Below, in pieces: positions 1-8,273 of a DNA stretch of 64,000 nucleotides (positions within the stretch are counted from its first letter, which is position 1; each line of letters starts with the position of its first letter). The stretch is taken from assembly GCA_963764235.1 (NCBI GenBank), contig CAVXRO010000014.1, positions 806,001 to 870,000 of the forward strand, in the 5' to 3' direction. The position numbers and the translations under genes were made by a program. The notes beneath the pieces were generated by a model. The model saw only the letters and a program-made list of their open reading frames with translations. It searched no databases and was not told where the DNA came from. Origin of the DNA: DATFVA01 sp963764235 (GTDB taxonomy: Bacteria; Bacteroidota; Ignavibacteria; Ignavibacteriales; Ignavibacteriaceae).

Positions 1-278
1 CCCTGCTGCGTTGAAACCATAAGGACTATCCAGTCATATGTAGTCTGCTCCTTCGGCAGATCAACAACAATCGGCTGCCAGGTTGAACCACCGTTAGCTG
101 AAAAATACAAATCCCAGTTGCATGGACCATGATCAATTTCAGCATGCCAGCGAATCGTAATTGTAGAATTGGCTTCAAAGGTCTCACCGCCAACAGGGAA
201 ATCGAGAGCCACGTGGGCTTCCGCACAGATGCTGAATATAAATAGTGAGAGGAAAGATAGAATTTCAATAAACTTCAA
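1..278 (-). CDS. Secreted Ig-like fold protein, N-terminal part (runs off the left edge)
   Basis: The minus-strand frame opens at a TTG codon (276-278), seven bases after an AGGAGG box (286-291), and stays open to base 1, giving 92 residues. Residues 1-20 form a signal peptide with a hydrophobic FLSLFIFSIC core and an AEA-type cleavage region. The mature part starts AHVALDFPVGGETF and continues with an NGGSTWQPI segment. That pattern resembles the Ser/Thr-rich Kre9/Knh1-type Ig-like modules common in secreted proteins of this group. The real frame is easy to miss because it has no ATG and no stop inside the window; an overlapping 80-residue frame at 26-268 is a shadow. The function is unknown, and the C-terminus, where a sorting tag could sit, is outside the window. 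Confidence 0.7.
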   Translation of the reverse strand, partial: MKFIEILSFLSLFIFSICAEAHVALDFPVGGETFEANSTITIRWHAEIDHGPCNWDLYFSANGGSTWQPIVVDLPKEQTTYDWIVLMVSTQQ

Positions 279-421
279 TTTACGACCTCCTGCCGTTATA
301 TATTTCCACTAATCTAAATACTTATAGTATTCATATCATCACAAAAGTGTCACAGCAGTTCGAAGATTATTGAAATCCAGAACTCTTAGAAGGGTCTAAA
401 CTCCAACGCATCGATGAACGT

Positions 422-712
422 CTACCGGGCTGAATTTTCCCTGTGCATTTTTTCCTTATGAAGAACGTCCTCTTTGGCAGGGTCAAAGGTTGTAAGCATA
501 ACGACCCGGGTTTTCTCCCTGAAAAGAGTTGGGACGGATAATTTCGCATTTGCATGATCCTCTGCTTCAATCATTGCATAGGCCGTATGATCATTATCCT
601 TACATCCCCATTCAAAGTGAGTAAGAAAACCGGCGTTATATTCTCTAAATTGTTTCACCGCCATCCTGCAGTCCTCAGCTGTATGAGAGGAAATTACAAT
701 ATATCGTTTCAT
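422..712 (-). CDS. Small conserved-looking protein, possible ferredoxin-like fold
   Basis: This is a 96-residue soluble protein with no signal peptide. It starts MKRYIVISSHTAEDC and alternates short strands and helices (KRYIVIS; AEDCRMAVKQFREY; TAYAMIEAED; RVVMLTTFD), which suggests a dimeric alpha-beta barrel of the DUF3303/DUF4242/GYD type. That is fold-level inference only. The C-terminus is charged (KEDVLHKEKMHRENSAR). It lies 45 bases downstream of the flavoprotein gene on the same strand and could be the last gene of that unit. The overlapping frame at 367-570 is a shadow. I do not recognise a function. Confidence 0.55.
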   Translation of the reverse strand: MKRYIVISSHTAEDCRMAVKQFREYNAGFLTHFEWGCKDNDHTAYAMIEAEDHANAKLSVPTLFREKTRVVMLTTFDPAKEDVLHKEKMHRENSAR

Positions 713-757
713 ATCCGCCTCCGAATTTAATTTAAAAATTATTTATCATCATCTGTT

Positions 758-2431
758 CTATACCCCGGCCAGATACTCATGGACAAACTTTATTGCCATA
801 GCACCCTCACCCACGGCCGAAGCCACCCTGTTCATTGCGCCTGCCCTTACATCGCCGGCAGAGAAGATACCCGGAATACAAGTTTCCAGCAGGTAAGGAT
901 CGCGCTTCAACTTCCATATCTTTTTAAAATTCTGTGATTTTAGAAGATCTTTTCCTGTTTCAATGAAACCTTTGGCATCCTTGGATATATTAAGTTTAAT
1001 CCAGTCGGTTACCGGTCTTGCACCGATAAAAATAAACAGTGCAGCCGATTCCCTGGTAGTTCTTTCACCAGTCTGGGTGTTCTCAATAGTTATGCATTCG
1101 AGCGTCCGCGATCCTATAGTCTCCGTCACTATGGAGTCTGCTATTACAGAAATGTTCGTTGTCTTGTTTATCTGGTCGATAAGATAATGTGACATAGTTG
1201 AATCGAGTGAATCTCTTCTAATCACTATAAAAACTTTCTCCGCGAAACCTGAAAGATACATTGCCGCCTGTCCCGCGGAATTACCTCCTCCCACCACATA
1301 AACGTCCTTACCGCGGCATGAATGAGCCTCCGCGGTAGCGGCCCCGTAATATACTCCCGTGCCTGTCAGACTGTCTATTCCCTTTATGTCAAGAGTTCTG
1401 TAATCAACTCCAGTAGATAATACAATTGTAAGGGTTTTAATCTCTGAGCCGTTGGAAAGGGAAAGGATTTTATAATTGTCCTTCATACTTATATCTATAA
1501 CCTCGCAGGGAGAAAGGAGTTCTACTCCGAACCTGGAAGCCTGTGTAATAGCCCTGCGCGTGAGGTCGGCTCCCGAGAGTCCTGAAGGGAAGCCCAGGTA
1601 ATTCTCAATACGCGAGCTGGTGCCTGCCTGTCCTCCAGGGGCTTTTCTTTCGATCATCAGGGTTTTCAGTCCTTCTGTTCCGCCGTATACCGCCGCTGCA
1701 AGTCCTGCGGGACCAGCGCCGATTATCACTACATCGTAAAGTTCTTCGGACGCAGTTGACTTTAATCCTATCTTTCCGGCTATATCTGATTCAGAAGGCG
1801 ATTTAAGCACAGTGCCGTCCTCAAACACAACTGCAGGCAGTTCGCTGGATTCTATTTTATACGTATCCATCACTTCAGCTGCTTCGGAATTCAATTCTAT
1901 ATCAATCCATTTATAAGGAACAAGATTACCTGTAAGGAAATCTTTAATTTTATGTGAAACCGGTGACCACTGATAGCCAAGAACTTTTATCCCGGCAAGG
2001 TCGGGAATAAAGCTTCCCTGCCATTCTTCAAGCAGATCTGTCAGAACAGGATAGAGTTTTTCTTCAGGCGGGTTCCATGGCTTCAGCAGGTAGTAATCAA
2101 GTCTTAACGTATTAATGGCTTTGATTGCAGCTTCAATATCCGAATAGGCTGTAAGAAGAACCTTTTTAGCCTCAGGAAAAATCACCTTAGCCTTTTCCAT
2201 AAAATCTGTTCCCTCCATCTCCGGCATCCGCTGATCAGAGAGAAACATAGCCACAGTTTCATTTTTCTGCTTCAATTCACTGACTGCCTCAAGAGCCTCC
2301 TTTCCCGAACCGGCTGCAAGCACCCTGTACTCATCACGGTATTTTTTCCGGACATCCCTCTGGATGGCTCTCAGGACCTGCACATCATCATCAATTACTA
2401 TAATGAACGGAAGTTTCATCTTTTTCTTCAT
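758..2431 (-). CDS. Response regulator fused to a thioredoxin-reductase-like FAD protein
   Basis: Three modules are visible in 557 residues. Residues 8-135 are a CheY-like receiver with an acidic pocket (D14-D16), phospho-acceptor D66 in FLSDQRMPEMEG and K117. Residues 148-225 look like a glutaredoxin fold (GYQWSPVSHKIKDFL) but lack a CxxC. Residues 231-555 are a TrxB-like two-dinucleotide-binding flavoprotein with an FAD motif GAGPAG (238-243), an NADPH motif VVGGGNSAGQAA and a C-terminal GDVRAGAMNRVASAVGEG block. The redox CxxC expected before the NADPH motif reads AATA (364-367), so it is unlikely to reduce thioredoxin in the classical way. The start overlaps the upstream kinase gene by 41 bases, which implies translational coupling and a cognate pair. 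The fused architecture is known in databases, but its substrate is not established. Confidence 0.88.
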   Translation of the reverse strand: MKKKMKLPFIIVIDDDVQVLRAIQRDVRKKYRDEYRVLAAGSGKEALEAVSELKQKNETVAMFLSDQRMPEMEGTDFMEKAKVIFPEAKKVLLTAYSDIEAAIKAINTLRLDYYLLKPWNPPEEKLYPVLTDLLEEWQGSFIPDLAGIKVLGYQWSPVSHKIKDFLTGNLVPYKWIDIELNSEAAEVMDTYKIESSELPAVVFEDGTVLKSPSESDIAGKIGLKSTASEELYDVVIIGAGPAGLAAAVYGGTEGLKTLMIERKAPGGQAGTSSRIENYLGFPSGLSGADLTRRAITQASRFGVELLSPCEVIDISMKDNYKILSLSNGSEIKTLTIVLSTGVDYRTLDIKGIDSLTGTGVYYGAATAEAHSCRGKDVYVVGGGNSAGQAAMYLSGFAEKVFIVIRRDSLDSTMSHYLIDQINKTTNISVIADSIVTETIGSRTLECITIENTQTGERTTRESAALFIFIGARPVTDWIKLNISKDAKGFIETGKDLLKSQNFKKIWKLKRDPYLLETCIPGIFSAGDVRAGAMNRVASAVGEGAMAIKFVHEYLAGV

Positions 2432-3854
2432 CCTTTATTAAATATTGGGCAACAGGAAATGTGACCACAAATTCGGTCCTGCCTTTTACAGAATTTACCT
2501 TTACATCTCCTTTATGCCGATCAATTACACTCTTTACAAGATCGAGACCAATACCTGTTCCCTCCCCGACCTTCTTTGTTGTAAAAAAAGGATCGAAGAT
2601 TCGGGATAAGATTTCCTTTGGTATTCCAATACCGTTATCCGTAACTCTAACGGTCACAGTCTTTGTGTCGCACACTGTTTCTATTTCTATTTCTCCATTA
2701 TTTGATACAGCATAAATTGCATTATCAATCAGATTGGTCCATACCTGGTTCAGTTCGCCACTGTAAGCTTCAACACCGGGCATATCGTCGCAGAACTTTT
2801 TAATTACTTTTATATTTTTATCACGTATCTTGTATCCAAGAAGAATGAGAGTATCCTCTATATCCTTATGGATGTCCGTGACGTGCAATGCGCCCGATCT
2901 GTCCATATGCACATGAGATTTTATTGCACTGACAAGTTCCGTTATTCGTCCCGAAGCATCCTCCAGATCCTTTATAAGTAGCTCCGAACTTAGAAGGTTT
3001 TCCATCCAGTCGAGTACGCTCTGAAACGCCTTGTTATCGATTCCGTTTTTTAATGATGCCAGATCATCCCTAGTAAAACCGGTTTCCGTAAAAGTTTCCG
3101 CAATCTCATTATTTGCACTGAAGCCGTTGTCCTCAAGCCAGTCATTCAATTCATCCTCCTGCTGCATTCGCTGAATAGGTGTAAGTTTCGTATTTAGAGA
3201 GTGATTTTTTCTTTTCTCAGCTGCAGTTTCACGAATGCTTTTTATAAAGCCGGGAGAAATGTCATGGTTCAGAATTCCCTCCGTCAGTTCAATATTGAGC
3301 TTGAGTCTTTTATTAAGTTCATCAGAAATTCTGTCAATAGCAGCAGCGGGATTATTCATTTCGTGGGCAATTCCTGCTGCTAGTTTGCCCAGTGCACTCA
3401 CTTTTTCCTGCTGCATCTGTGTGGTTGCGAAAAACCTTGCTCTTTCAGTCATATAACCGATCAGACGCTGAATAAAGTCAGGATTAAGCTGTTCCAGGGC
3501 CGGGAAATATTTTTTATGCAGTTTGACAATCCTTGTTTTTCCGACAGAATAAGAATTACCAGGGGAGGTCTTCATCCTCGAGTAAGGCAGAAGTCCCGTT
3601 ACCCCTCCTGTAGATTCATTATTCTCAAAGCTTATATAGAAAACAAGCTTACCATTTATATCCATATAGAAATTCAGTTTTCCTTCAAGAAGAAAGGACA
3701 TAAAATCTGCAGGGTCGCCGGTTTTGAACATCAGCTGTCCATCCTCAAATTCTTCATATACTGATCTGGAAAGTATCCATTCAAGGTGTTCATCGGGCAG
3801 GTCGCGGAGGGCGATAACATTTTTTAATTCCTCAATTGTCACGAGCTGATTCAT
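2391..3854 (-). CDS. Sensor histidine kinase with N-terminal cyclic-nucleotide-binding-like domain
   Basis: This 487-residue protein has no membrane segments. Residues 1-130 resemble a CNB/Crp-type sensor domain (EEFEDGQLMFKTGDPADFMSFLLEGKLNFY). A dimerisation/phosphotransfer helix follows with H164 in AGIAHEMNNPAAAI. The HATPase domain has an N-box (WTNLIDNAIYAV), G1 (VTDNGIGIPKE) and G2 (GEGTGIGLDLVK). It is therefore a cytosolic kinase that probably senses a small nucleotide, or redox state through its flavoprotein partner. Its 3' end overlaps the receiver-flavoprotein gene, the obvious phosphotransfer target. Whether cNMP is bound cannot be read from the sequence. Confidence 0.88.
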   Translation of the reverse strand: MNQLVTIEELKNVIALRDLPDEHLEWILSRSVYEEFEDGQLMFKTGDPADFMSFLLEGKLNFYMDINGKLVFYISFENNESTGGVTGLLPYSRMKTSPGNSYSVGKTRIVKLHKKYFPALEQLNPDFIQRLIGYMTERARFFATTQMQQEKVSALGKLAAGIAHEMNNPAAAIDRISDELNKRLKLNIELTEGILNHDISPGFIKSIRETAAEKRKNHSLNTKLTPIQRMQQEDELNDWLEDNGFSANNEIAETFTETGFTRDDLASLKNGIDNKAFQSVLDWMENLLSSELLIKDLEDASGRITELVSAIKSHVHMDRSGALHVTDIHKDIEDTLILLGYKIRDKNIKVIKKFCDDMPGVEAYSGELNQVWTNLIDNAIYAVSNNGEIEIETVCDTKTVTVRVTDNGIGIPKEILSRIFDPFFTTKKVGEGTGIGLDLVKSVIDRHKGDVKVNSVKGRTEFVVTFPVAQYLIKDEEKDETSVHYSN

Positions 3855-4246
3855 AAAAAAATCCTTAATGAATTATTAACTACCGAAAAGGGGAATATTA
3901 TTTACAAAGAATAAGCGCACAGGATGAGGGCTCTGCTTAAAGCAGGTAAAGAATAAACAGCATTGAGAGATCCCCGCGGGAGTAATCTTAAAGATCCTGC
4001 GGACAATCAGAATACTGTTGTGATCAAATACTAATAATTGTGTATTAACAAAGGTAAGCTAATATAGAGAAGAGAATTTTCATTTCCAAACGGAAATGTT
4101 ATAAAGTGCGTGGAACACAGTATAGATAAAAGTGCCATCATGCTCGTAAGCATCCTGAAAAATGAAGCAAGCCGCTGCATTATTCAATACTGGCCGGTGT
4201 TGTTTTTTCATCCTTTTTACTTAAATTCTTTTATTCATTAATCAGG
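3855..4246. other. Intergenic region between divergent genes
   Basis: The 392 bases separate the sensor kinase (minus) from the spermidine-synthase-like gene (plus), so promoters for both must lie here. Two short inverted repeats are visible: TTTCC-aaac-GGAAA near 4083-4096 and ATGCT-cgta-AGCAT near 4140-4153. No convincing -35/-10 pair, coding frame or RNA gene was recognised. Confidence 0.4.
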
Positions 4247-5794
4247 ATGATGCAACCAATGAATAAAATTATACTCTACCCTGTCGTCTTCATCTGCGGA
4301 GGCGCGGTACTGGCTCTTGAAATCCTGGGAACGAGAATAATCGGTCCCTATTACGGCGTCAGCATTTTCCTCTGGTCAGCATTAATTTCAGTAACACTAA
4401 TTGCCCTAAGTGCCGGATATATGATCGGCGGCAGGATAGCCGACCGTAACAAGAATACCCGTTCCCTTGCTACAATAATAGCAGCCGCAGGAGTAATTAC
4501 TGTATTGATACCGGTTTTCAGAAACAGTGTTATTTCTTTGACTGAGTCTATGGGACTAAGAGCCTCTGTGCTGGTTACATCGTTCATCCTTTTTTTTCCG
4601 CCGCTTACATTCCTCGGAATGGTTAGTCCCTATGCTGTTAAGCTAAGAACTCATAGTCTTGATGTAGTAGGGACGCGTGCGGGTGACCTGTACGCTGTCT
4701 CAACAATCGGCAGTGTGATCGCAGCACTTTTAACGGGATATATCCTCATCCCGAATATCGGGGTCATCAAACTAACACTCAGCACCGGGATAATTTTGAT
4801 TCTTACTTCGATATTTCTTTTTGCATCGAACGCTAATAAAACATCAAAAGTTCTTTCAACTGTTTTAATCATTGTCATCATTTTCCTGTCATTTAGTTTT
4901 CTGCCTTCCGAAAAAGCGGATCCCGGAAAAGGGTTGATCGCGGTAAAGCAGAGCGTTTACGGTGAAATACGTGTGATGGATGTAGATGATTCACGTCTGC
5001 TGCTGATTGACGGCGGAATACATACGGCTATCGATAAAAACACCCGGGAGAATATCCTTCCCTATGCCTGGGTTATTGATATAACGAAGAACCTTAATAA
5101 GTATAAGGGGGATATGCTGCTGATCGGACTAGGCGGAGGTTCTGTACTTAAATCGTTTTACGAAGACGACTGGGATGTCGAGGTTGTAGAAGTCGATCCT
5201 GAGATTATCCGAATAGAAAAGAAATACTTTAATCCCGTCCCCGGATTCGATAACATAGTTAATGATGACGGCAGGGAGTTCCTGAGAACCACCGACAGAA
5301 CCTTCGACCTGATTGTGCTCGATGCATTTGGAAGCAGCTCTATTCCCTTCCATCTTACTACGGTTGAGGCATTCAGACTGGCTAAGTCGCATCTGAATGA
5401 GGACGGAATAATGGCAGTAAACATCGAGGCTGTGGGCTGGAATGATATAATCGTCGGTTCGCTCGCTAAAACCCTGCATCATGTATTCGGGAACGTACTT
5501 GCACTCCCTATTGCAGAACCTCCGGACCAGCTTGGAAACGTAATACTGCTTGCCTCAGATAAAACGCTTGAACTAACTGCTCCGCTCGAAAGAGACTACT
5601 GGAAAGCCGATTACAGGTTCAGTGATCAGTATGAAAAGAACCATGCATGGGATAACAGGTTTGTCCCGGATATGAAAGATGCTGTCCTGCTTACAGATGA
5701 CCGGAACCCGGTAGGGATATGGGCAGAAAGAATTAATTTACAGGCAAGAAAAGAACTTCACACAATGCTCGGGGATAAATCATTTTTGTGGTAG
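4247..5794 (+). CDS. Membrane-bound spermidine-synthase-like methyltransferase-fold protein
   Basis: In 515 residues, roughly residues 8-215 contain about seven transmembrane helices (starting IILYPVVFICGGAVLALEIL). Residues 225-480 form a polyamine-synthase/SAM-methyltransferase Rossmann domain: glycine-rich LLIGLGGGSV, acidic EVVEVDPEI, a DGRE segment and DLIVLDAFGS. This is the fused MFS/spermidine synthase architecture. Whether it makes polyamine is unproven, because many of these fusions have no assigned substrate. ATGs at 4247, 4250 and 4259 are all in frame. AGGA at 4244-4247 is better spaced for 4259 (MNKIILY), so the protein may be four residues shorter. It is divergent from the two-component genes and has no obvious operon partner. 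Confidence 0.85.
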   Translation: MMQPMNKIILYPVVFICGGAVLALEILGTRIIGPYYGVSIFLWSALISVTLIALSAGYMIGGRIADRNKNTRSLATIIAAAGVITVLIPVFRNSVISLTESMGLRASVLVTSFILFFPPLTFLGMVSPYAVKLRTHSLDVVGTRAGDLYAVSTIGSVIAALLTGYILIPNIGVIKLTLSTGIILILTSIFLFASNANKTSKVLSTVLIIVIIFLSFSFLPSEKADPGKGLIAVKQSVYGEIRVMDVDDSRLLLIDGGIHTAIDKNTRENILPYAWVIDITKNLNKYKGDMLLIGLGGGSVLKSFYEDDWDVEVVEVDPEIIRIEKKYFNPVPGFDNIVNDDGREFLRTTDRTFDLIVLDAFGSSSIPFHLTTVEAFRLAKSHLNEDGIMAVNIEAVGWNDIIVGSLAKTLHHVFGNVLALPIAEPPDQLGNVILLASDKTLELTAPLERDYWKADYRFSDQYEKNHAWDNRFVPDMKDAVLLTDDRNPVGIWAERINLQARKELHTMLGDKSFLW

Positions 5795-5796
5795 TG

Positions 5797-5826
5797 AATT
5801 AGCGGATTGGCGAATTTATCGGATCG
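5797..5826 (+). repeat. Copy 1 of intergenic GGATTGGCGGATTAG-type repeat
   Basis: AATTAGCGGATTGGCGAATT and its continuation follow the stop of the spermidine-synthase-like gene. Related strings occur at 26731-26768, 29501-29542 and 29596-29632, always beside gene ends. The function is unknown. Confidence 0.5.
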
Positions 5827-5828
5827 AT

Positions 5829-6146
5829 TTAATGTTTCTTATTGTCCTTGTCCAGCGGTTTTATTTGTCCGGTTTCCTCAACCCTTACCGGGTAACTCTC
5901 AAGTGAGTCAGGAAAGGCATATTTATTTTCTTCATTCAATGAATCTACCATAATTACTATACACTCATCCCCGTTATCCAGTTCACCCTGGTAAAAACCC
6001 TGCACACCCGGAATGGCAAGCAGCATCTCCTGGTTCGACTTCAACACCTGTTCGATCGATTTCCGCTGCATTTTGGTACTGTCCTTTTCCTGTGCATTAC
6101 ACTGAATAAATATGAACGAGAGAAGTAATAATAATATAGTCTTCAT
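5829..6146 (-). CDS. Exported small protein related to the N-terminal domain of the adjacent protease
   Basis: The 105-residue product has a signal peptide (MKTILLLLLSFIFIQCNA); C16 could be lipidated, although Q at -1 is atypical. Residues 43-96 (LAIPGVQGFYQGELDNGDE, then FPDSLESYPVRVEETGQI) align with residues 72-130 of the upstream protease (MKIPDVVGTAVGLTDDGKP, then LPDNLENVPVKIMVTGEI). The gene is therefore a free-standing copy of the domain preceding the trypsin-like catalytic domain. An inhibitor or chaperone role is an inference from that relationship. It lies 59 bases downstream of the protease gene on the same strand, behind a terminator-like hairpin. Confidence 0.78.
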   Translation of the reverse strand: MKTILLLLLSFIFIQCNAQEKDSTKMQRKSIEQVLKSNQEMLLAIPGVQGFYQGELDNGDECIVIMVDSLNEENKYAFPDSLESYPVRVEETGQIKPLDKDNKKH

Positions 6147-6182
6147 ATAAAAAACAAACCCCCTGCGCGATATCGAGGGGGT
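6146..6182 (-). terminator. Hairpin plus T-tract between the protease and its small relative
   Basis: CCCCCT (6159-6164) pairs with AGGGGG (6176-6181). Read on the minus strand, the stem is followed by TTTGTTTTTT, the form of a Rho-independent terminator after the protease gene. The AGGGGG-type purine run lies about 13 bases before the next ATG (6146), so the stem may also control access to that ribosome site. Confidence 0.65.
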
Positions 6183-6205
6183 AAAAATATTAATTGGAAG
6201 TTTGA

Positions 6206-7369
6206 CTATTGACCTACCATAGTTGCAGTTGGGCCAAGGAAACTGAGAACTTCATCAATCGGGTTGGCAACAGCTAAAGTATTACTGCCTGCAAATAGTA
6301 ATCCAACAGCGCGGGGATTAGTTGTTACATCTTCAACCATCAGCGAGCCTGAATCTCCCCCTGCAAGGAATTTACTTCTTCTGTTAGCTATGATTATCTG
6401 ACCGGTAAAGGTTTTGGTAAATGCAGCTCCGCCGGCGCATTCATTATCATAAGCAACGCTAACAGTTGCATTCAGTCCGGAGATAGTACTGCGTGAAAGT
6501 CCTGTCGTTCTTCCGCTCTTCTTGACAGCCTGGTTAATAGAAGCAGTCACTGTGTTATGTGACAAAGTACCTATTTCAAGGATCGATCCATCAGTTTTCA
6601 CCTTCCCAGAGATTACTTTGGCCACACCTACATCAACGTTAGAACCAGGCAGACTCTGCTTCACAACAAGCGTTGCAACATCCTGACCGTTAGCAGCACT
6701 GCAGCTGATATCTATAAGTCCCGGCTGCAGTATTCCATCCCCGGTCGTAGCAACCCTGCCGTTACCGCCGCTTACAATATCAGACTCAAAAACATGGTAA
6801 TTACTCATTATATGCTGCTCTCCGCCGATGTTTACCAGTGATCCCAGGGTACCGCCGCAGCAGTAGCCGTTTGCAAGATCATAATGCCAGCCACCAGATG
6901 TTCCCAGGGATATTGGTGGGGTCTGTTTTGCAGTATGACTCACTCCGCCCCCGCCGCCCGGTCTTCCCTTAAAGGCGGTGATCTCACCTGTGACCATAAT
7001 TTTAACCGGCACGTTTTCAAGATTGTCAGGCAAAGGATTTGGAGTTCCTTTAGCCAGGGCGTTTTCTTTTATATCGGTTTTGGTTAATACAAGTATGCAT
7101 GGTTTACCGTCATCGGTTAAACCGACTGCGGTGCCGACAACATCGGGAATCTTCATTAGATCCGATGTGTACCTTTCCTGAACCGGAATTACAGCACGGA
7201 TTTCAGGATTATCCTTTGTCAATGCCCCTATGTCCTGTTTAACAGTCTGATCCTGAACAGAGGGTTCATTTATAAAATCAGAACAGCTGGAAATTGTAAA
7301 AGCAATTACAGCAAAAAGGACAATCAGTAAGCTAACCTTCCCCAAACCCGAACTGAAGAAACTTTTCAT
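6206..7369 (-). CDS. Exported trypsin-fold serine protease, probable lipoprotein
   Basis: The 387-residue protein has a membrane-anchoring lipoprotein signal ending TISSC, with C29 as the likely lipidated residue. Residues 65-130 are the conserved IPDVVGTAVG domain found before many bacterial NAL1/trypsin-like peptidases. A glycine-rich linker (PGGGGG, ~137-142) leads to the catalytic domain. The probable triad is H192 (SNYHVFES), D246 (SNVDVGVAKV) and S340 (AGGDSGSL). Four cysteines at 170, 171, 223 and 311 could form disulfides in the periplasm or outside the cell. The next gene downstream encodes a free copy of the N-terminal domain, so the two are probably functionally linked. The substrate is unknown. 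Confidence 0.87.
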   Translation of the reverse strand: MKSFFSSGLGKVSLLIVLFAVIAFTISSCSDFINEPSVQDQTVKQDIGALTKDNPEIRAVIPVQERYTSDLMKIPDVVGTAVGLTDDGKPCILVLTKTDIKENALAKGTPNPLPDNLENVPVKIMVTGEITAFKGRPGGGGGVSHTAKQTPPISLGTSGGWHYDLANGYCCGGTLGSLVNIGGEQHIMSNYHVFESDIVSGGNGRVATTGDGILQPGLIDISCSAANGQDVATLVVKQSLPGSNVDVGVAKVISGKVKTDGSILEIGTLSHNTVTASINQAVKKSGRTTGLSRSTISGLNATVSVAYDNECAGGAAFTKTFTGQIIIANRRSKFLAGGDSGSLMVEDVTTNPRAVGLLFAGSNTLAVANPIDEVLSFLGPTATMVGQ

Positions 7370-7550
7370 ACTACCTCACTGGTTAAATGAAGTTAAATAT
7401 TATTAAAGAGATATCGATCCTTGTTCTTATAATACGGGATTTGAAATTAGATAGCAAGATAAATTTTTCAACTGTGACTGTTCCGTGCAGATATCTGCTT
7501 TCACCTGAAATCTTTCTTGAAAGCCCGTATCTGAATCTAAATCAGAATTA

Positions 7551-8182
7551 TCAGAATGAACCGAACTTGAACGTAAGTATTCCTGAAGGTCCGGCAATGT
7601 CGCTATTCTCAAGGTTATTCGCCCGGACCCCGTAATAAGCCTGTAGCTGAATCCGGCAGAGATCCTTATAAATGATGTGACATTGAGTTCTGCATTTACT
7701 GCGGGCTCAAGTACAAAGAATTCATCAGCTGGATAGTTATATTCGTTTTCAGAATGAATAACGTCATTAAGTTCCTGCCCCCGGAGCGATACCGCTCCAG
7801 CACCGATAAGGGTATATACAGAAAAATGAAGCAGCTGATCCGACTGAATTATATACTCTAGCTCCAGACCGCCGTACGCCAAATTCATGTACATGCCCAT
7901 ATTTGGATAAGGAGGCAAGAAAATTGAGGGGGGCGTTTCAGTTTCAATGTTTGTTGCCAGTCGGTACCCTCCGGCACCAATTATAAGAGTATGATTAATA
8001 ATGCAGCCTCCGCGGACGCCGGCAAGGAGGGCAAGCTCACCTTCTATTTGAGTGATCTTAATAACAGGAGCTCCGAAACCGCCGTTGGAAATTTCACCGC
8101 TGCCCTGGAGAGTTTGTTCCTGTGCGAAAAGAGATATTGAAAGGAAAAATAAAAACAGGACGAACGTTAAGAAGGATTTCAT
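7551..8182 (-). CDS. Outer-membrane beta-barrel-like protein, frameshifted near its C-terminus
   Basis: A signal peptide (MKSFLTFVLFLFFLSISLFA-Q) is followed by amphipathic strands (GVRGGCIINHTLIIGAGGY, GLELEYII, FIRISAGFSYRLITG). After YRLITG the literal frame continues to 7427 with non-family sequence rich in S and D. Adding one base to the C run at 7628-7631 (a G on the coding strand) restores GVRANNLENSDIAGPSG, then TLTFKFGSF and a stop at 7551-7553. That end has the terminal aromatic beta-strand expected of a barrel. I therefore place the true end at 7551 and regard the 251-residue translation ending at 7427 as a frameshift product. Sequencing error and genuine mutation are both possible. 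The role is unknown. Confidence 0.75.
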
Positions 8183-8273
8183 TTCAGCCTCGCCTTTTAA
8201 ACCTAAAATGACATATAAAAATAATATATAAAAACTGAATATGTGTATCTTTGCTGAGTAAATTTTCAGTTAC

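Noticed and set aside
758..2431. Genuine thioredoxin reductase
   Set aside because: The CxxC position reads AATA, so classical thioredoxin reduction is not supported even though the fold matches.
7387..7635. 82-residue plus-strand frame
   Set aside because: It overlaps the barrel gene's C-terminal region antisense and has no ribosome site.
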